A stretch of 64,000 nt of DNA. Source: Desulfobacterales bacterium (GTDB taxonomy: Bacteria; Desulfobacterota; Desulfobacteria; Desulfobacterales; JAHEIW01). The translations under genes were made by a program, and so were the position numbers. Under the pieces are notes generated by a model. It made no database searches and was not told the DNA's origin. It saw nothing but the letters and a program-made list of their open reading frames with translations. Location: assembly GCA_030066985.1 (NCBI GenBank), contig JASJAN010000025.1, positions 62,001-126,000 of the forward strand, in the 5' to 3' direction. Shown piece by piece: positions 17,193 through 26,162 of the stretch; the stretch's first letter is position 1; every line of letters begins with the position of its first letter.

Positions 17193-18212
17193 TTACTTTA
17201 ATCCGGCTTCTTTGTAATATTTTTCAGCACCCGCATGCAGCGGTGCGGAAAGGCCTTCCATCATGTTTTGCTTGCTTAAAATAGCATAGGCCGGATGAAG
17301 CTTTTTAAAAGAATCAAAGTTGTCAAAAACCTCTTTGGTAATGGCATATACCACTTTTTCCGGCACTTTAGCAGAAGTAACGAAAGTGGCTTTGACGCCA
17401 AAGGTTTCGACGTCAGCATCGTTCTGGGCTCCGGGATAAACACCGACTGGAATTTTGGCCTTGGCATAATAAGGATTGTCGGCAATTAGCTTGTCGATCC
17501 CCGCACCGGTGACCGGCACAAAACGAACCTTGCGGGCGCCGGCGGTAGCCTCTTTGATGGCGCCACTGGGATGCCCGACGGTGTAAAAGAAGGCATCGAT
17601 ACGACCGTCCTGCAGCAGACCGGGCGCTTCGGCGGCCTTGACGCTTTCTGCGGTGATATCGGTATTGTAATCGATCCCCGCTGCAGTCAGGGCGTCAATG
17701 GAATTCTGGCGTTGGCCTGAGCCGGGGTTGCCGATGTTGACGCGTTTGCCCCTCAGATCCTCAATCGACTCAATGCCGGCATCAACTGCAGCCACAAGGG
17801 TAATGGACTCCGGATGGATACTGAATATCGCCCGCAGATCATCCTGCTTGCCTTTATCTTTCCATTCGGCCAGACCATTGATGGCCTGAAACTGCCTGTC
17901 AGACTGGACGACACCGAATTCCAGGTCGCCGGCCATAACGGCATTGACATTAAACACCGAACCGCCGGTGGATTCCACTGTTGCACGGATGCCATATTCG
18001 TCTTTCTTTTTATTGACGATTTTGGCAATAGCACCGCCGGTGGGATAGTAAACACCGGTGATTCCGCCGGTCCCGATAGTGACAAAAGTTGTCTTTGCCG
18101 GCGCCTCGGCAGCGGCTTTTTCTTCAGTTTTGGCCTTTTCTTCGGGTGCACAGCCCATAACAAGGGCAAAACCAAAGATGACGGCTAAACTCAAAATAAG
18201 CACTTTTTTCAT
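17193..18212 (-). CDS. TAXI-family TRAP solute-binding lipoprotein
   Basis: The extracytoplasmic receptor of the TRAP system, 339 residues. A lipoprotein signal ends at LVMGC (C21), followed by a charged Glu/Lys/Ala linker and the TAXI domain (FVTIGTGGITGVYYPTGGAIAKIVN, RVNIGNPGSGQRQNSIDALTAAG). The start at 18212 is supported by a perfect AAGGAGGT seven bases upstream on the minus strand; a longer frame to 18341 adds a meaningless tail. Lipid anchoring fits a receptor held at a membrane. Ligands known for TAXI proteins include glutamate and other carboxylates; the ligand here is unknown. Confidence 0.95.
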   Translation of the reverse strand: MKKVLILSLAVIFGFALVMGCAPEEKAKTEEKAAAEAPAKTTFVTIGTGGITGVYYPTGGAIAKIVNKKKDEYGIRATVESTGGSVFNVNAVMAGDLEFGVVQSDRQFQAINGLAEWKDKGKQDDLRAIFSIHPESITLVAAVDAGIESIEDLRGKRVNIGNPGSGQRQNSIDALTAAGIDYNTDITAESVKAAEAPGLLQDGRIDAFFYTVGHPSGAIKEATAGARKVRFVPVTGAGIDKLIADNPYYAKAKIPVGVYPGAQNDADVETFGVKATFVTSAKVPEKVVYAITKEVFDNFDSFKKLHPAYAILSKQNMMEGLSAPLHAGAEKYYKEAGLK

Positions 18213-18596
18213 TTGAACCTCCTTATGGTTAACCGTTAAGGTTGATGATGAAAACTTGCTCGACGACATGCGAGTACGCGCTTTATGCTTAGCTAGCTCA
18301 TAACATAAGCGGCTTGAAAATGATTTCAATGGGGATGTCACGTCGAAGACCTAACAAATCCAAATTATGAATGCAAGAAGTTTGTAACAAATTGATATTC
18401 AATGGGTTAATGAAACGACACGATGTGCCAACATGAAAGTTGCGCGTTTTACAACATCTCAATCGAAATAATCATAAATTTTTTATAGTTACGAGCCATT
18501 GTTTTTCGTTCCAAGGCATTTTTCTGATACATTGCCAACCCTCCTGGAAGGAAACAACAGCAGCCAAATCAGGAAATGCTGCCTGCCTTTTTTCTA
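18213..18596. other. Promoter-bearing spacer upstream of the TRAP operon
   Basis: A 384-base gap between the divergently placed start of the receptor gene and the end of the glycosyltransferase gene; no gene is visible. It contains the AAGGAGGT ribosome site and 5' leader of the TAXI receptor gene. No sigma70-like promoter of good quality was recognised by eye. Confidence 0.5.
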
Positions 18597-19454
18597 TCAA
18601 CTGTCATCTGTCTTCTGCTGCCTATATCGATCCGCCAGTTGATAATAGGTTTCGGCTTCTTCTTCTCTTCCCCGTTTGCGACACCCACCGGCGTATACGG
18701 TACATTTTTCATATAAGGTATCAATGACGACCCGCTGCTGTTGGGGCGCCAGCAGGTCGCTTTCAAGCAATTTGACTAAAGAGCGGATCCGATATTTATC
18801 CAGCCCCGCAGCTCTGGAAAGCTGATCTTCATGCCCTCCCCGTTTAATAATCAAGGCTGTTTCAATCAGATGGACCGGGTATCGGCAGCTGATTCGCAGC
18901 CACAAATCATAGTCTTCGCAAGCCGGCAAGTCTTCATCAAAAACACCGACGGTATCGAAAAGAATTTTTTTAATCATGACCGCCGAAGGACTGACCAGAC
19001 ACAAGGCCAGGGAACGCTCGAATATCATCCCTGAAAATTTTAGGTGTCGCTTTTTGGGATTGACCCGCACACCGTTTCGGATCCAGCGCTCCTCGGTCTG
19101 GTTGATGACGGCATCCGGATGGTCAGAAAAAAATTTCACCTGGGTGGATAATTTTTGCGGCAGCCAGAGATCATCTGAATCTAAGAATGCAATCAGCCGA
19201 CCGGCTGCCGCGGCAATGCCGCAATTTCTGGCCGCACTGACGCCTTTATTCGATTGGTGCAACACCGTAATGTTATCCCCGTATGCCGCCAGAATTTCGG
19301 CTGTACGATCTTCCGAACCGTCGTCAACCACCAACAGCTCATAATCACTGAAGTCTTGAGCGAGTACCGAATCAATTGCCTCCGCAACGATCCAGTCCCG
19401 GTTGTAAGTCGGTATAATGACGCTCACCAGAGGTTTATTTCGACGCTTTCCCAT
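18597..19454 (-). CDS. Family 2 glycosyltransferase
   Basis: A 285-residue GT-A fold enzyme. The N-terminus has VSVIIPTYNRDWIVAEAIDSVL, then LLVVDDGSEDRT, and the DxD-type metal site in FLDSDDLW near residue 93. It should transfer a sugar from a nucleotide donor, probably to an envelope glycan, but donor and acceptor are unknown. It stands alone, not in a polysaccharide cluster. The last codons (QKTDDS) and the stop are encoded by a 7-nt repeat array, and a second array lies just upstream at 19498, so the gene is bracketed by inverted repeats of one family. No clear ribosome site precedes the ATG. Confidence 0.9.
   Translation of the reverse strand: MGKRRNKPLVSVIIPTYNRDWIVAEAIDSVLAQDFSDYELLVVDDGSEDRTAEILAAYGDNITVLHQSNKGVSAARNCGIAAAAGRLIAFLDSDDLWLPQKLSTQVKFFSDHPDAVINQTEERWIRNGVRVNPKKRHLKFSGMIFERSLALCLVSPSAVMIKKILFDTVGVFDEDLPACEDYDLWLRISCRYPVHLIETALIIKRGGHEDQLSRAAGLDKYRIRSLVKLLESDLLAPQQQRVVIDTLYEKCTVYAGGCRKRGREEEAETYYQLADRYRQQKTDDS
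18599..18619. repeat. Heptad array forming the 3' end of the glycosyltransferase gene
   Basis: AACTGTC, ATCTGTC and TTCTGCT in exact register. On the minus strand these encode the last residues of the glycosyltransferase and most of its stop codon. Inverted relative to the array at 19498. Confidence 0.6.
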
Positions 19455-19497
19455 TATTAAAAATTCGTGGATTTCATCTAATTGCTTTTTTCTACAA

Positions 19498-19518
19498 GGT
19501 TTCAGGTGTCGGGTGTCA
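19498..19518. repeat. Heptad array between hrpA and the glycosyltransferase gene
   Basis: GGTTTCA, GGTGTCG and GGTGTCA in register, ending two bases before the hrpA stop codon on the minus strand. With 18599-18619 it brackets the glycosyltransferase gene as an inverted pair of the CAGGTGT/CAGAGGA family. Confidence 0.6.
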
Positions 19519-19520
19519 GT

Positions 19521-22500
19521 CTAGATCATCCGATTAATTTCAGAAAGCTTTTTTTCCAGGCGCTTTTTGGAGACCGGTATGGCTGTTTTTAGCTCCTGGG
19601 CAAAGATGGACACCTTAAATTCTTCAATCATCCAGAAAAATTCTTCCAGAGCCTTTCTCTTTTCAGCTGTTGCAAGGGGTGAAAGGGTTTTAAGCAATTT
19701 TTCCAGCCGATCGGCAATCGATTTAACCTCTTTATCCTTGGCCCGGTCTTTTTCAAAATCCAGCAACGCCCGCTGGGCCCGGATCTGCATCGCTTTAATG
19801 TAGCGTTCGATGTGCGCCAGCCGCTCGACGTCGTAAAGATTGATAAATGAATCGGGCACCAGTCGTTCGAGCGCTGCTAATAATTCCTGGCAAAAACGTT
19901 GGACAGCCGCATTGGCCAGATGACCCCGTTTTAACTTTTCAAACTCTTTGCGCGCAGCATGATAGGCCTTTAAGACTACCAAACAGGGATCAAGCAATTT
20001 CTGCCCGTGTGAAATAAGAATTGGTGATATGGTTTTGGCATGGGCGTTGAAAGCATTTTCGGTGCGGATATTTTTGCAGAATAAATCCGATATAACCCGA
20101 TCTATCAGACGCTGCTCGATTTGCGCGGGACCTCCGAAATAATCGGCCGCTGCCTTGACCTCCCCCGGCAGTTTGAGCCCTTTCTTCACAAATTTCAAAT
20201 CTTTTGCAAAATGAATTTTATACAAGCCGGCAACTCCGTAACTATGCACCCTCTGTGCTTTGTCCTGCTGTAAAAACAAGGTTAGGCACACCGATTTGAC
20301 AGGATCGTCTCCGGCTTCCAGGGCCGGATAGGCGACCCATCTGGATCGCGCATTTTGGGGGCTGTTGATAAACTCGGGCAAGTCACCAAAATCCCAACGG
20401 GTGATCCCTGTTCGCTGCCAATTGCGACGATAGGTTTCAAACGCATCGGCAGCGATGCCTTCTCTTGCAGATTGGGCAAGAACAGCGGTATCCCTGCCCG
20501 AATGCAGCACCTGGCCGTCAGGACCCATTATGGAAATGCGCATTTTAAGATGATCCGGCAGGGTTTCAATCGGCCAGGCGGCCGCCGGAATATCAACTCC
20601 GAAACGCTGCAGGATAAATTCTCCGAGTGCTGAATATAATGATTGCAGCCCCCGGGGCATCTCCCGGTTGATGATTTCTACCGTTTCATTTACCGGAACC
20701 AGCTTTTTGCGATAGGCTTTGGGTAGGCCTTTGATGAGGGTTTCAATTTTATCTTTAATTAGCCCCGGCACCATCCAATCGAAGGTTTCCTTTGGAATGG
20801 CAGTTGCCAGGGAAAGCGGTACCTTGATCGTCAGGCCGTCATCTTGCTGGCCGGGCTTGAAGTGATAGGCATATTTGAACCGCTGCCCCTTAATTTTCGT
20901 GCTTAGTGGGAACTGCCCCAGTTCAGCAGCATCCGGATCATAATTCATTAGGTCCTGTTTTTCCAGACGCAAAAATCGATCACTGCCTTTCTTTTTTATC
21001 AGATTCTTCAGCATTTTCACGCTATAGATACACGGTAATTTAGCGGCGTAAAAATCAAAAAGGGCCGCTTCGCTGATCAGCAGGTCACGCCGCCGCAATC
21101 GATCTTCGAGCCGCGTGATATCATCAATCAGGCGCTGGTTGTGGGTCATAAAAGACAGCGGTTTTTTCAGATCTCCGTTTATAATCGCCGATTGTAAGAA
21201 AATATCGGCCGCTTCATCCGGGTTTATGGGGCCATAGGCCACCGATCGCTGGGCAACTATCAATCCAAAAAGACTGACCTGTTCATCGGCCATAACCGCA
21301 TTCTGGCTTTTTTGCCAGCGGGGATTCAGGTAGGTGCGCCGGCACAAATTCCCTGCGAGCGATTCCAGCCAATCACTGTCGATGTTGGCCACTGTGCGGG
21401 CAAACAGCCGTGAGGTTTCAACCATTTCAGCGGCCACGATCCAGCGGCCGGCGTTGTCAAACAACCCCGATCCTGGGAAAATCATTACCTCACAATTCTG
21501 AGCGGCCCGGAAAAAATTCTTTTCTTTTCTCTCGGCGATATTGGAAAGAAAACCGCTGAGAATCGATTGGTGGATCGATTGATACAAAGGCTGCTCACGG
21601 TCCAAATTCAGATTTTGCGCAGAGCTTTTTTTGCTGCGGCGCCGCTTGGCGATGCCGAATTCTTCCAAAATGGCGCGAATCTGATGATGAATATCACGCC
21701 ATTCGCGCATGCGGTTGTAGGATAAAAAGTTCTGCCGGCAAAAGCGTTTTAGCTGATTATTGCTTTTGCGGGTTTGCCAAAGATGGTCATAATGAATCCA
21801 GATATTCAGCAAAGTGGTAAAATCAGATAAGGGATCATCAAACTGCGCGTGGGCTTGATCGGCCTCGGCGGTTTTTTCAAGGGGGCGTTCCCGCGGGTCC
21901 TGGATGCTCATTGCTGCAGCGATGACAGCGATTTGATCGATACATCTCCGATCTTTGGCCTCGAGCAGCATCCTTGAAAGCCTGGGGTCCAGCGGGATCC
22001 TGGCCATCAGGTGCCCCTTCTCGGTCAGCTTAACACCGCCAGCTGAAGGCCTGTTGGCGGTTTGTATTTCTGCCCAGTCAGGTCGCGCCTTGCGCCTTGC
22101 ACCTTGCGCCGTGCGCCGTGCCGTTATTGCCCCCAGCTCATAGAGCAAATCATAGCCATCTTTAATACTCTTTGAATCCGGCCGGTCGATAAAGGGAAAA
22201 TCAGCGATGTCGCCCAGCCGCAGGGCAATCATGCGCAAAATGACTTCGGCCAGATTGGCCCGCAAGATCTCCGGCCGGGTATACAGGGGCCGGCCGATAT
22301 AATCTTTTTCGGCAAACAGACGCATGCAGATGCCATTTTGGACCCGGCCGCAACGCCCTTTGCGCTGGTCGGCGCTGCTGCGCGAAATCGGCACCACCGG
22401 CAAAGAGGTGGTGCGTGAGCGCGGCGAATAACTGGAGATGCGGGCCAGACCGGAATCCACCACATATTTGATGCCCGGGATAGTGATGGAGGTTTCCGCC

Positions 22501-23576
22501 ACGTTGGTGGCCACGATGATCTTGCGTTGGGACGAGTGTGCAAAAACCCTGGCCTGCTCGGCGGCTGTCAGTCGTGCATACAGCGGCAATATGCGCGTTT
22601 TTTTGAACTTTGAGCCTTCAAGCAATTCACAGGTCTCCCGGATATCCTGCTCGGTGGGCATAAACACCAGGATATCACCGCGGCTGCTTTCAGCTGCAAG
22701 CTGTCTGACAGCCTGCGCGGCAAGATCAACATGGGTGACCTCGTTTTTTTCCGCCTTTTTGGATTCCGCTGCCTGATAGCGCACGTCCACCGGATACGTG
22801 CGACCCGACACTTCGATGACCGGGGCACCCCCGAAGGCCTTGGAAAATTTTTTTGTGTCAATGGTGGCCGACGTAATGATGAGCTTAAGATCGTCCCGCC
22901 GAGCGAGCAGCGTCTGCAAAATGCCCAGGATAAAATCGATGTTCAGGCTGCGCTCATGGGCCTCATCGACAATAATCGTATCGTAGGCGTTCAGATAGCG
23001 ATCGGTTTGCGTTTCGGCCAGCAGGATGCCGTCGGTCATGATCTTTAAATAAGCCTTGGGCGAAGTGCGATCCTTAAAGCGAATTTTGTAGCCGACCGCA
23101 TCGCCCAGATCCTGGCCGAGTTCCTCGGCAATCCGCCGTGCTACGGTCATGGCGGCAATCCGGCGCGGCTGGGTATGCCCGATGATGCCGGCGATACCCC
23201 GTCCGGCGGCCAAACAGTATTTGGGCAATTGGGTGGTTTTACCGGAGCCGGTTTCACCGGATACGATAATGACCGGATGCTGTTTGATGGCCTTTATGAT
23301 TTCCGTCTTTTTGGTGGTTATCGGCAGGCTATCGATATCGCTGAATGACGGCGCATTTTTGATGCGCAGATTGCGTTTGCGTTGGGATTTTTGCAGGCGG
23401 CTCTCCAGGCGCTCGAGCCTGTTGCGCATTTTCTCCGCCGGCAGCGCTTTGGCTTTTTTACCGCGCAAGCGCTTGAGCTCCCGGATGGCAAAACTGCGGT
23501 CGGCGATCATCACCTCCGGCAACAGCGATTTGATGTGCTTTATTTTTTTTTTAAAATGCTTCAATTCAGCCGCCAT
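19521..23576 (-). CDS. hrpA: ATP-dependent RNA helicase HrpA
   Basis: A 1351-residue DEAH-box helicase of the long HrpA type. Walker A is GETGSGKT (107-114), the DEAH box lies in IIVDEAHERSLN (about 208-220), SAT in ITSATIDT, and the QxxGRxGR-type motif VI reads QRKGRCGR. The helicase-associated and OB-fold regions follow, then the long DUF3418 C-terminal part typical of HrpA. In E. coli HrpA is involved in mRNA processing and resolving stalled ribosomes. An internal segment near 478-495 (ARRTAQGARRKARP) is encoded by a degenerate 7-nt array on the DNA and looks like an insertion in a surface loop that kept the frame. The ATG at 23576 lacks a clear ribosome site. Confidence 0.96.
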   Translation of the reverse strand: MAAELKHFKKKIKHIKSLLPEVMIADRSFAIRELKRLRGKKAKALPAEKMRNRLERLESRLQKSQRKRNLRIKNAPSFSDIDSLPITTKKTEIIKAIKQHPVIIVSGETGSGKTTQLPKYCLAAGRGIAGIIGHTQPRRIAAMTVARRIAEELGQDLGDAVGYKIRFKDRTSPKAYLKIMTDGILLAETQTDRYLNAYDTIIVDEAHERSLNIDFILGILQTLLARRDDLKLIITSATIDTKKFSKAFGGAPVIEVSGRTYPVDVRYQAAESKKAEKNEVTHVDLAAQAVRQLAAESSRGDILVFMPTEQDIRETCELLEGSKFKKTRILPLYARLTAAEQARVFAHSSQRKIIVATNVAETSITIPGIKYVVDSGLARISSYSPRSRTTSLPVVPISRSSADQRKGRCGRVQNGICMRLFAEKDYIGRPLYTRPEILRANLAEVILRMIALRLGDIADFPFIDRPDSKSIKDGYDLLYELGAITARRTAQGARRKARPDWAEIQTANRPSAGGVKLTEKGHLMARIPLDPRLSRMLLEAKDRRCIDQIAVIAAAMSIQDPRERPLEKTAEADQAHAQFDDPLSDFTTLLNIWIHYDHLWQTRKSNNQLKRFCRQNFLSYNRMREWRDIHHQIRAILEEFGIAKRRRSKKSSAQNLNLDREQPLYQSIHQSILSGFLSNIAERKEKNFFRAAQNCEVMIFPGSGLFDNAGRWIVAAEMVETSRLFARTVANIDSDWLESLAGNLCRRTYLNPRWQKSQNAVMADEQVSLFGLIVAQRSVAYGPINPDEAADIFLQSAIINGDLKKPLSFMTHNQRLIDDITRLEDRLRRRDLLISEAALFDFYAAKLPCIYSVKMLKNLIKKKGSDRFLRLEKQDLMNYDPDAAELGQFPLSTKIKGQRFKYAYHFKPGQQDDGLTIKVPLSLATAIPKETFDWMVPGLIKDKIETLIKGLPKAYRKKLVPVNETVEIINREMPRGLQSLYSALGEFILQRFGVDIPAAAWPIETLPDHLKMRISIMGPDGQVLHSGRDTAVLAQSAREGIAADAFETYRRNWQRTGITRWDFGDLPEFINSPQNARSRWVAYPALEAGDDPVKSVCLTLFLQQDKAQRVHSYGVAGLYKIHFAKDLKFVKKGLKLPGEVKAAADYFGGPAQIEQRLIDRVISDLFCKNIRTENAFNAHAKTISPILISHGQKLLDPCLVVLKAYHAARKEFEKLKRGHLANAAVQRFCQELLAALERLVPDSFINLYDVERLAHIERYIKAMQIRAQRALLDFEKDRAKDKEVKSIADRLEKLLKTLSPLATAEKRKALEEFFWMIEEFKVSIFAQELKTAIPVSKKRLEKKLSEINRMI
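22085..22122 (-). repeat. Heptad array inserted within the hrpA reading frame
   Basis: Read on the minus strand the units are GGCGCAC, GGCGCAA, GGTGCAA, GGCGCAA and GGCGC, an exact 7-base period inside the coding sequence. It encodes an Arg/Ala/Gly-rich stretch between two helicase-associated segments. Period 7 does not match codon period 3, so the array was probably not made by protein-level selection. Confidence 0.7.
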
Positions 23577-23883
23577 GGAATTCGGATTGAAAATAATCCC
23601 CTAATAGCCTATGAATTAATAACGAATATTTCTTAGCCACGAATTAACATGAATTATTGCCAAAATTAAATACAAAATTTAACCAGAGTTCAAAAACTAC
23701 AACTCAACAGGTCAAACATCAAGGACGTCTTGGGATTAAGAATGTGTCAAGCCTCAGGACCAAAAATACGGTAAGGGTGGTAAATGTTACTCGCGTCCTC
23801 ACGCATTTGGGGCACTTGGAAAGTGTTCGAATCAGCCTATAAAAAACCCAATCAATGCGCTTAAGATGAAAGGAGCGTATGAT
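23577..23883. other. Spacer between divergent hrpA and the FadL-type porin gene
   Basis: About 300 bases, AT-rich next to hrpA. It must hold the promoters of both genes, but none stands out. A frame of 61 codons at 23657-23842 has no family features and no ribosome site and is not called. The AAGGAG of the porin gene is at 23870-23875. Confidence 0.5.
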
Positions 23884-25233
23884 ATGGCACTGTCCAGGCT
23901 GTTTTTCTCAATCACAGTTGCAGCATTGAGTCTTTTATCTTTTTGTTCAAACAATTTAATGGCCGGTGGTTTTCTTCTGTTTGAACAAGGCGTAAAGGGG
24001 CTTGGCAATGCTTATGCCGGAGGATCTGCTATTGCAGAGGATGCATCTACTGTTTTTTTCAATCCGGCAGGGATAACCCGTCTGTCCGGCACTCAATTTG
24101 AAGTTGCCGCCTATTACATCAAAACTCAAGCTAAATTTGATAACAAAGGATCAACGGTTTCACCGGCTTTGCCTGTCGTTGGCGGCGCGCCGCTAACTGG
24201 AGGTGATGGCGGTGATGCCGGCGGTGGGGCAGTTATTCCCAATTTCTATTTTACCCAGCGCATCACGGATAAATTTCATGCCGGAATCGGCATTAATGTG
24301 CCATTTGGATTGGAGACGGAGTACAGCAAGAGCTGGGTCGGGCGCTATCATGCCGTTAAGTCAAATGTATTAACCATTGATATCAATCCCACAGTTGCTT
24401 ACAGAGTCAATAGATGGTTATCGCTTGGAGGGGGCATAAGCGCCCAATATATTGATGCCGAACTTACCAATGCTGTAGATTTTGGAACAATTGGCTTCAT
24501 CGGCGGGGGACCTACACTGCCGCAAACACTCGATGGATTTGCCGAGCTGGAAGCGGATGACTGGGGATGGCGCTGGAATCTTGGTGTTCTCATCGAACCG
24601 ACTGAAAACCTGCGGTTCGGCCTATCTTATCGCTCCGATATTGATTATAACTTAGAGGGTGATGCGGACTTTAATATACCTGCGGGAGCCGAAGCCATCG
24701 CAGCCGGTGCGGGACTTGTCGATACCAGTGCTGAAGCCGATATTGAATTTCCCGGTCACGCCTCTCTGAGCGCTTACTGGAGATTGCACCCCAAATTTGC
24801 CATTATGGCAGATATTTTTTGGACCAATTGGAGCACATTGGACGATATTCCCGTAGAACTGGGCACGGGAACAGATATTTCAACAACATTGGACTGGGAG
24901 GATACCTTTCGTTATGCCTTTGGCACTAACTACTACATTAACAATAATTGGACATTACGGGGTGGTGTGGCATATGATGAGACACCCGTGCCAAGTGCGA
25001 GGCGCAGGAGTCCTCGCGCACCGGGTGAAGACAGAATCTGGACTGCTATTGGATTGAGCTACAGATTTTCAGATCGTTTTAGTTTTGATTTGGCTTACGC
25101 GCATTTGTTCGTTGATGATCCCAAAATCCGTAAAACCGGTCTTGACACCGAAGATATCGCACGGGGCGCTCTAAGGGGTGATTACGATGCCAGCTCGGAT
25201 GTAATCGGTTTTCAGATTGGCATTAAATTCTAA
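23884..25233 (+). CDS. OmpP1/FadL-type outer-membrane transport protein
   Basis: A 449-residue outer-membrane beta barrel of the FadL/TodX family, which takes up long-chain fatty acids and other hydrophobic compounds. A signal peptide (about 1-27) is followed by GGFLLFEQGVKGLGNAYAGGSAIAEDASTVFFNPAGITRL, here cited as the family hallmark: the N-terminal hatch with an NPA motif. Alternating strands follow and the chain ends in aromatic-type GFQIGIKF. The start at 23884 is chosen because GGAG lies eight bases upstream; an ATG six codons earlier overlaps that site. It stands alone; no beta-oxidation genes are adjacent. Confidence 0.93.
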   Translation: MALSRLFFSITVAALSLLSFCSNNLMAGGFLLFEQGVKGLGNAYAGGSAIAEDASTVFFNPAGITRLSGTQFEVAAYYIKTQAKFDNKGSTVSPALPVVGGAPLTGGDGGDAGGGAVIPNFYFTQRITDKFHAGIGINVPFGLETEYSKSWVGRYHAVKSNVLTIDINPTVAYRVNRWLSLGGGISAQYIDAELTNAVDFGTIGFIGGGPTLPQTLDGFAELEADDWGWRWNLGVLIEPTENLRFGLSYRSDIDYNLEGDADFNIPAGAEAIAAGAGLVDTSAEADIEFPGHASLSAYWRLHPKFAIMADIFWTNWSTLDDIPVELGTGTDISTTLDWEDTFRYAFGTNYYINNNWTLRGGVAYDETPVPSARRRSPRAPGEDRIWTAIGLSYRFSDRFSFDLAYAHLFVDDPKIRKTGLDTEDIARGALRGDYDASSDVIGFQIGIKF

Positions 25234-25580
25234 TAGCCAAGTACATCAAGCCAGATGTTTAAAAAATGAACTTTTTTCGGAGTATTTTGATGCGAACCGG
25301 CATGTGGTCGAAGAGCACCATTACGATGGATTTAGTTAATTGCCATGGCGTTTTGATACAATATTGATGTCACAAAGTCTTTAAAAGCTGTGACCATTTG
25401 CGGAAAACGAAACTTATGGATCCTGAATGCGAATTAGATATGTCAACCTTTCGGCGGGATTCGAAATTGCAGATACATCAGGTTTTTTGCTGATAAGAGA
25501 ATTGTTGTCTATAGCCATTATTTGTAATTATATTTAAATACGGCTATTGAATAAAATGCCCAATCACTTAACTGGGCTTT
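25234..25580. other. Spacer between convergent porin and orphan genes
   Basis: A 347-base AT-rich gap with no credible gene. GCCCA (25558-25562) and TGGGC (25573-25577) followed by TTTT could form a weak terminator for the porin gene; the stem is only five base pairs. Nothing else is recognised. Confidence 0.45.
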
Positions 25581-26102
25581 TCATGGCATAGACCTTATAG
25601 CACTTTCTAAAAAGGTCGCCGTGGATTCAATCTCACTGAGTGAATCCTTAATAATTTTTTGGGCTATCTCAGCGGAATTCAAGGCCGCTTTGTTTTCCAA
25701 TAATCTATAAGTATTTTGCAGGTTTTTCTGCAATGAATTTATCTCCATCTTAGAATATTGAAGCGTCTGAAAAATGTGCTGACAATATGGTTTAATATTG
25801 TCATCGTTTATAAATGGCTTTGTAACTAGAAGAAAGAACTCATATTTATAAATGGTTTCGACGCTGTTTATATCGCCGGCTAATTCTAATATTATGCTTG
25901 CTTGCGTATAGTTTTTTGCAGAATTTTCAACTTCAACTGTTGGTATCAAATCATTACGAATAGAATTTAATTCTTCGGAATATTTCCAGATATTTTTGGC
26001 CAGACTTCTAAATGCTTCATCTATTTTTACGTCTTGTGCAAATGAAATATTAAAGCCAAAAACCATCCATATGAAAGTAACTGAAAAAATAAATTTTATC
26101 AT
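25581..26102 (-). CDS. Secreted helical protein of unknown function
   Basis: A 173-residue product with a signal peptide (about 1-22, ending ISFAQ) and a mostly helical mature part rich in Asn, Ser, Glu and Lys, with heptad-like spacing near 115-150. No known domain is recognised. The DNA is clearly more AT-rich than its neighbours, hinting at transfer. AAAGGG lies four bases before the ATG. It follows the AOR-family gene on the same strand in the opposite order of translation (it lies downstream by 60 bases), so it could be the second gene of that transcript, though no functional link is evident. Confidence 0.7.
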   Translation of the reverse strand: MIKFIFSVTFIWMVFGFNISFAQDVKIDEAFRSLAKNIWKYSEELNSIRNDLIPTVEVENSAKNYTQASIILELAGDINSVETIYKYEFFLLVTKPFINDDNIKPYCQHIFQTLQYSKMEINSLQKNLQNTYRLLENKAALNSAEIAQKIIKDSLSEIESTATFLESAIRSMP

Positions 26103-26162
26103 TTCATTTGCCCTTTCGTTTCATTCACACCTCCCACTGGTTCGACGACGCAGACCTGCCTG

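Noticed and set aside
23657-23842. 61-codon gene between hrpA and the porin gene
   Set aside because: No ribosome site, no family features, and it lies in the divergent promoter region.
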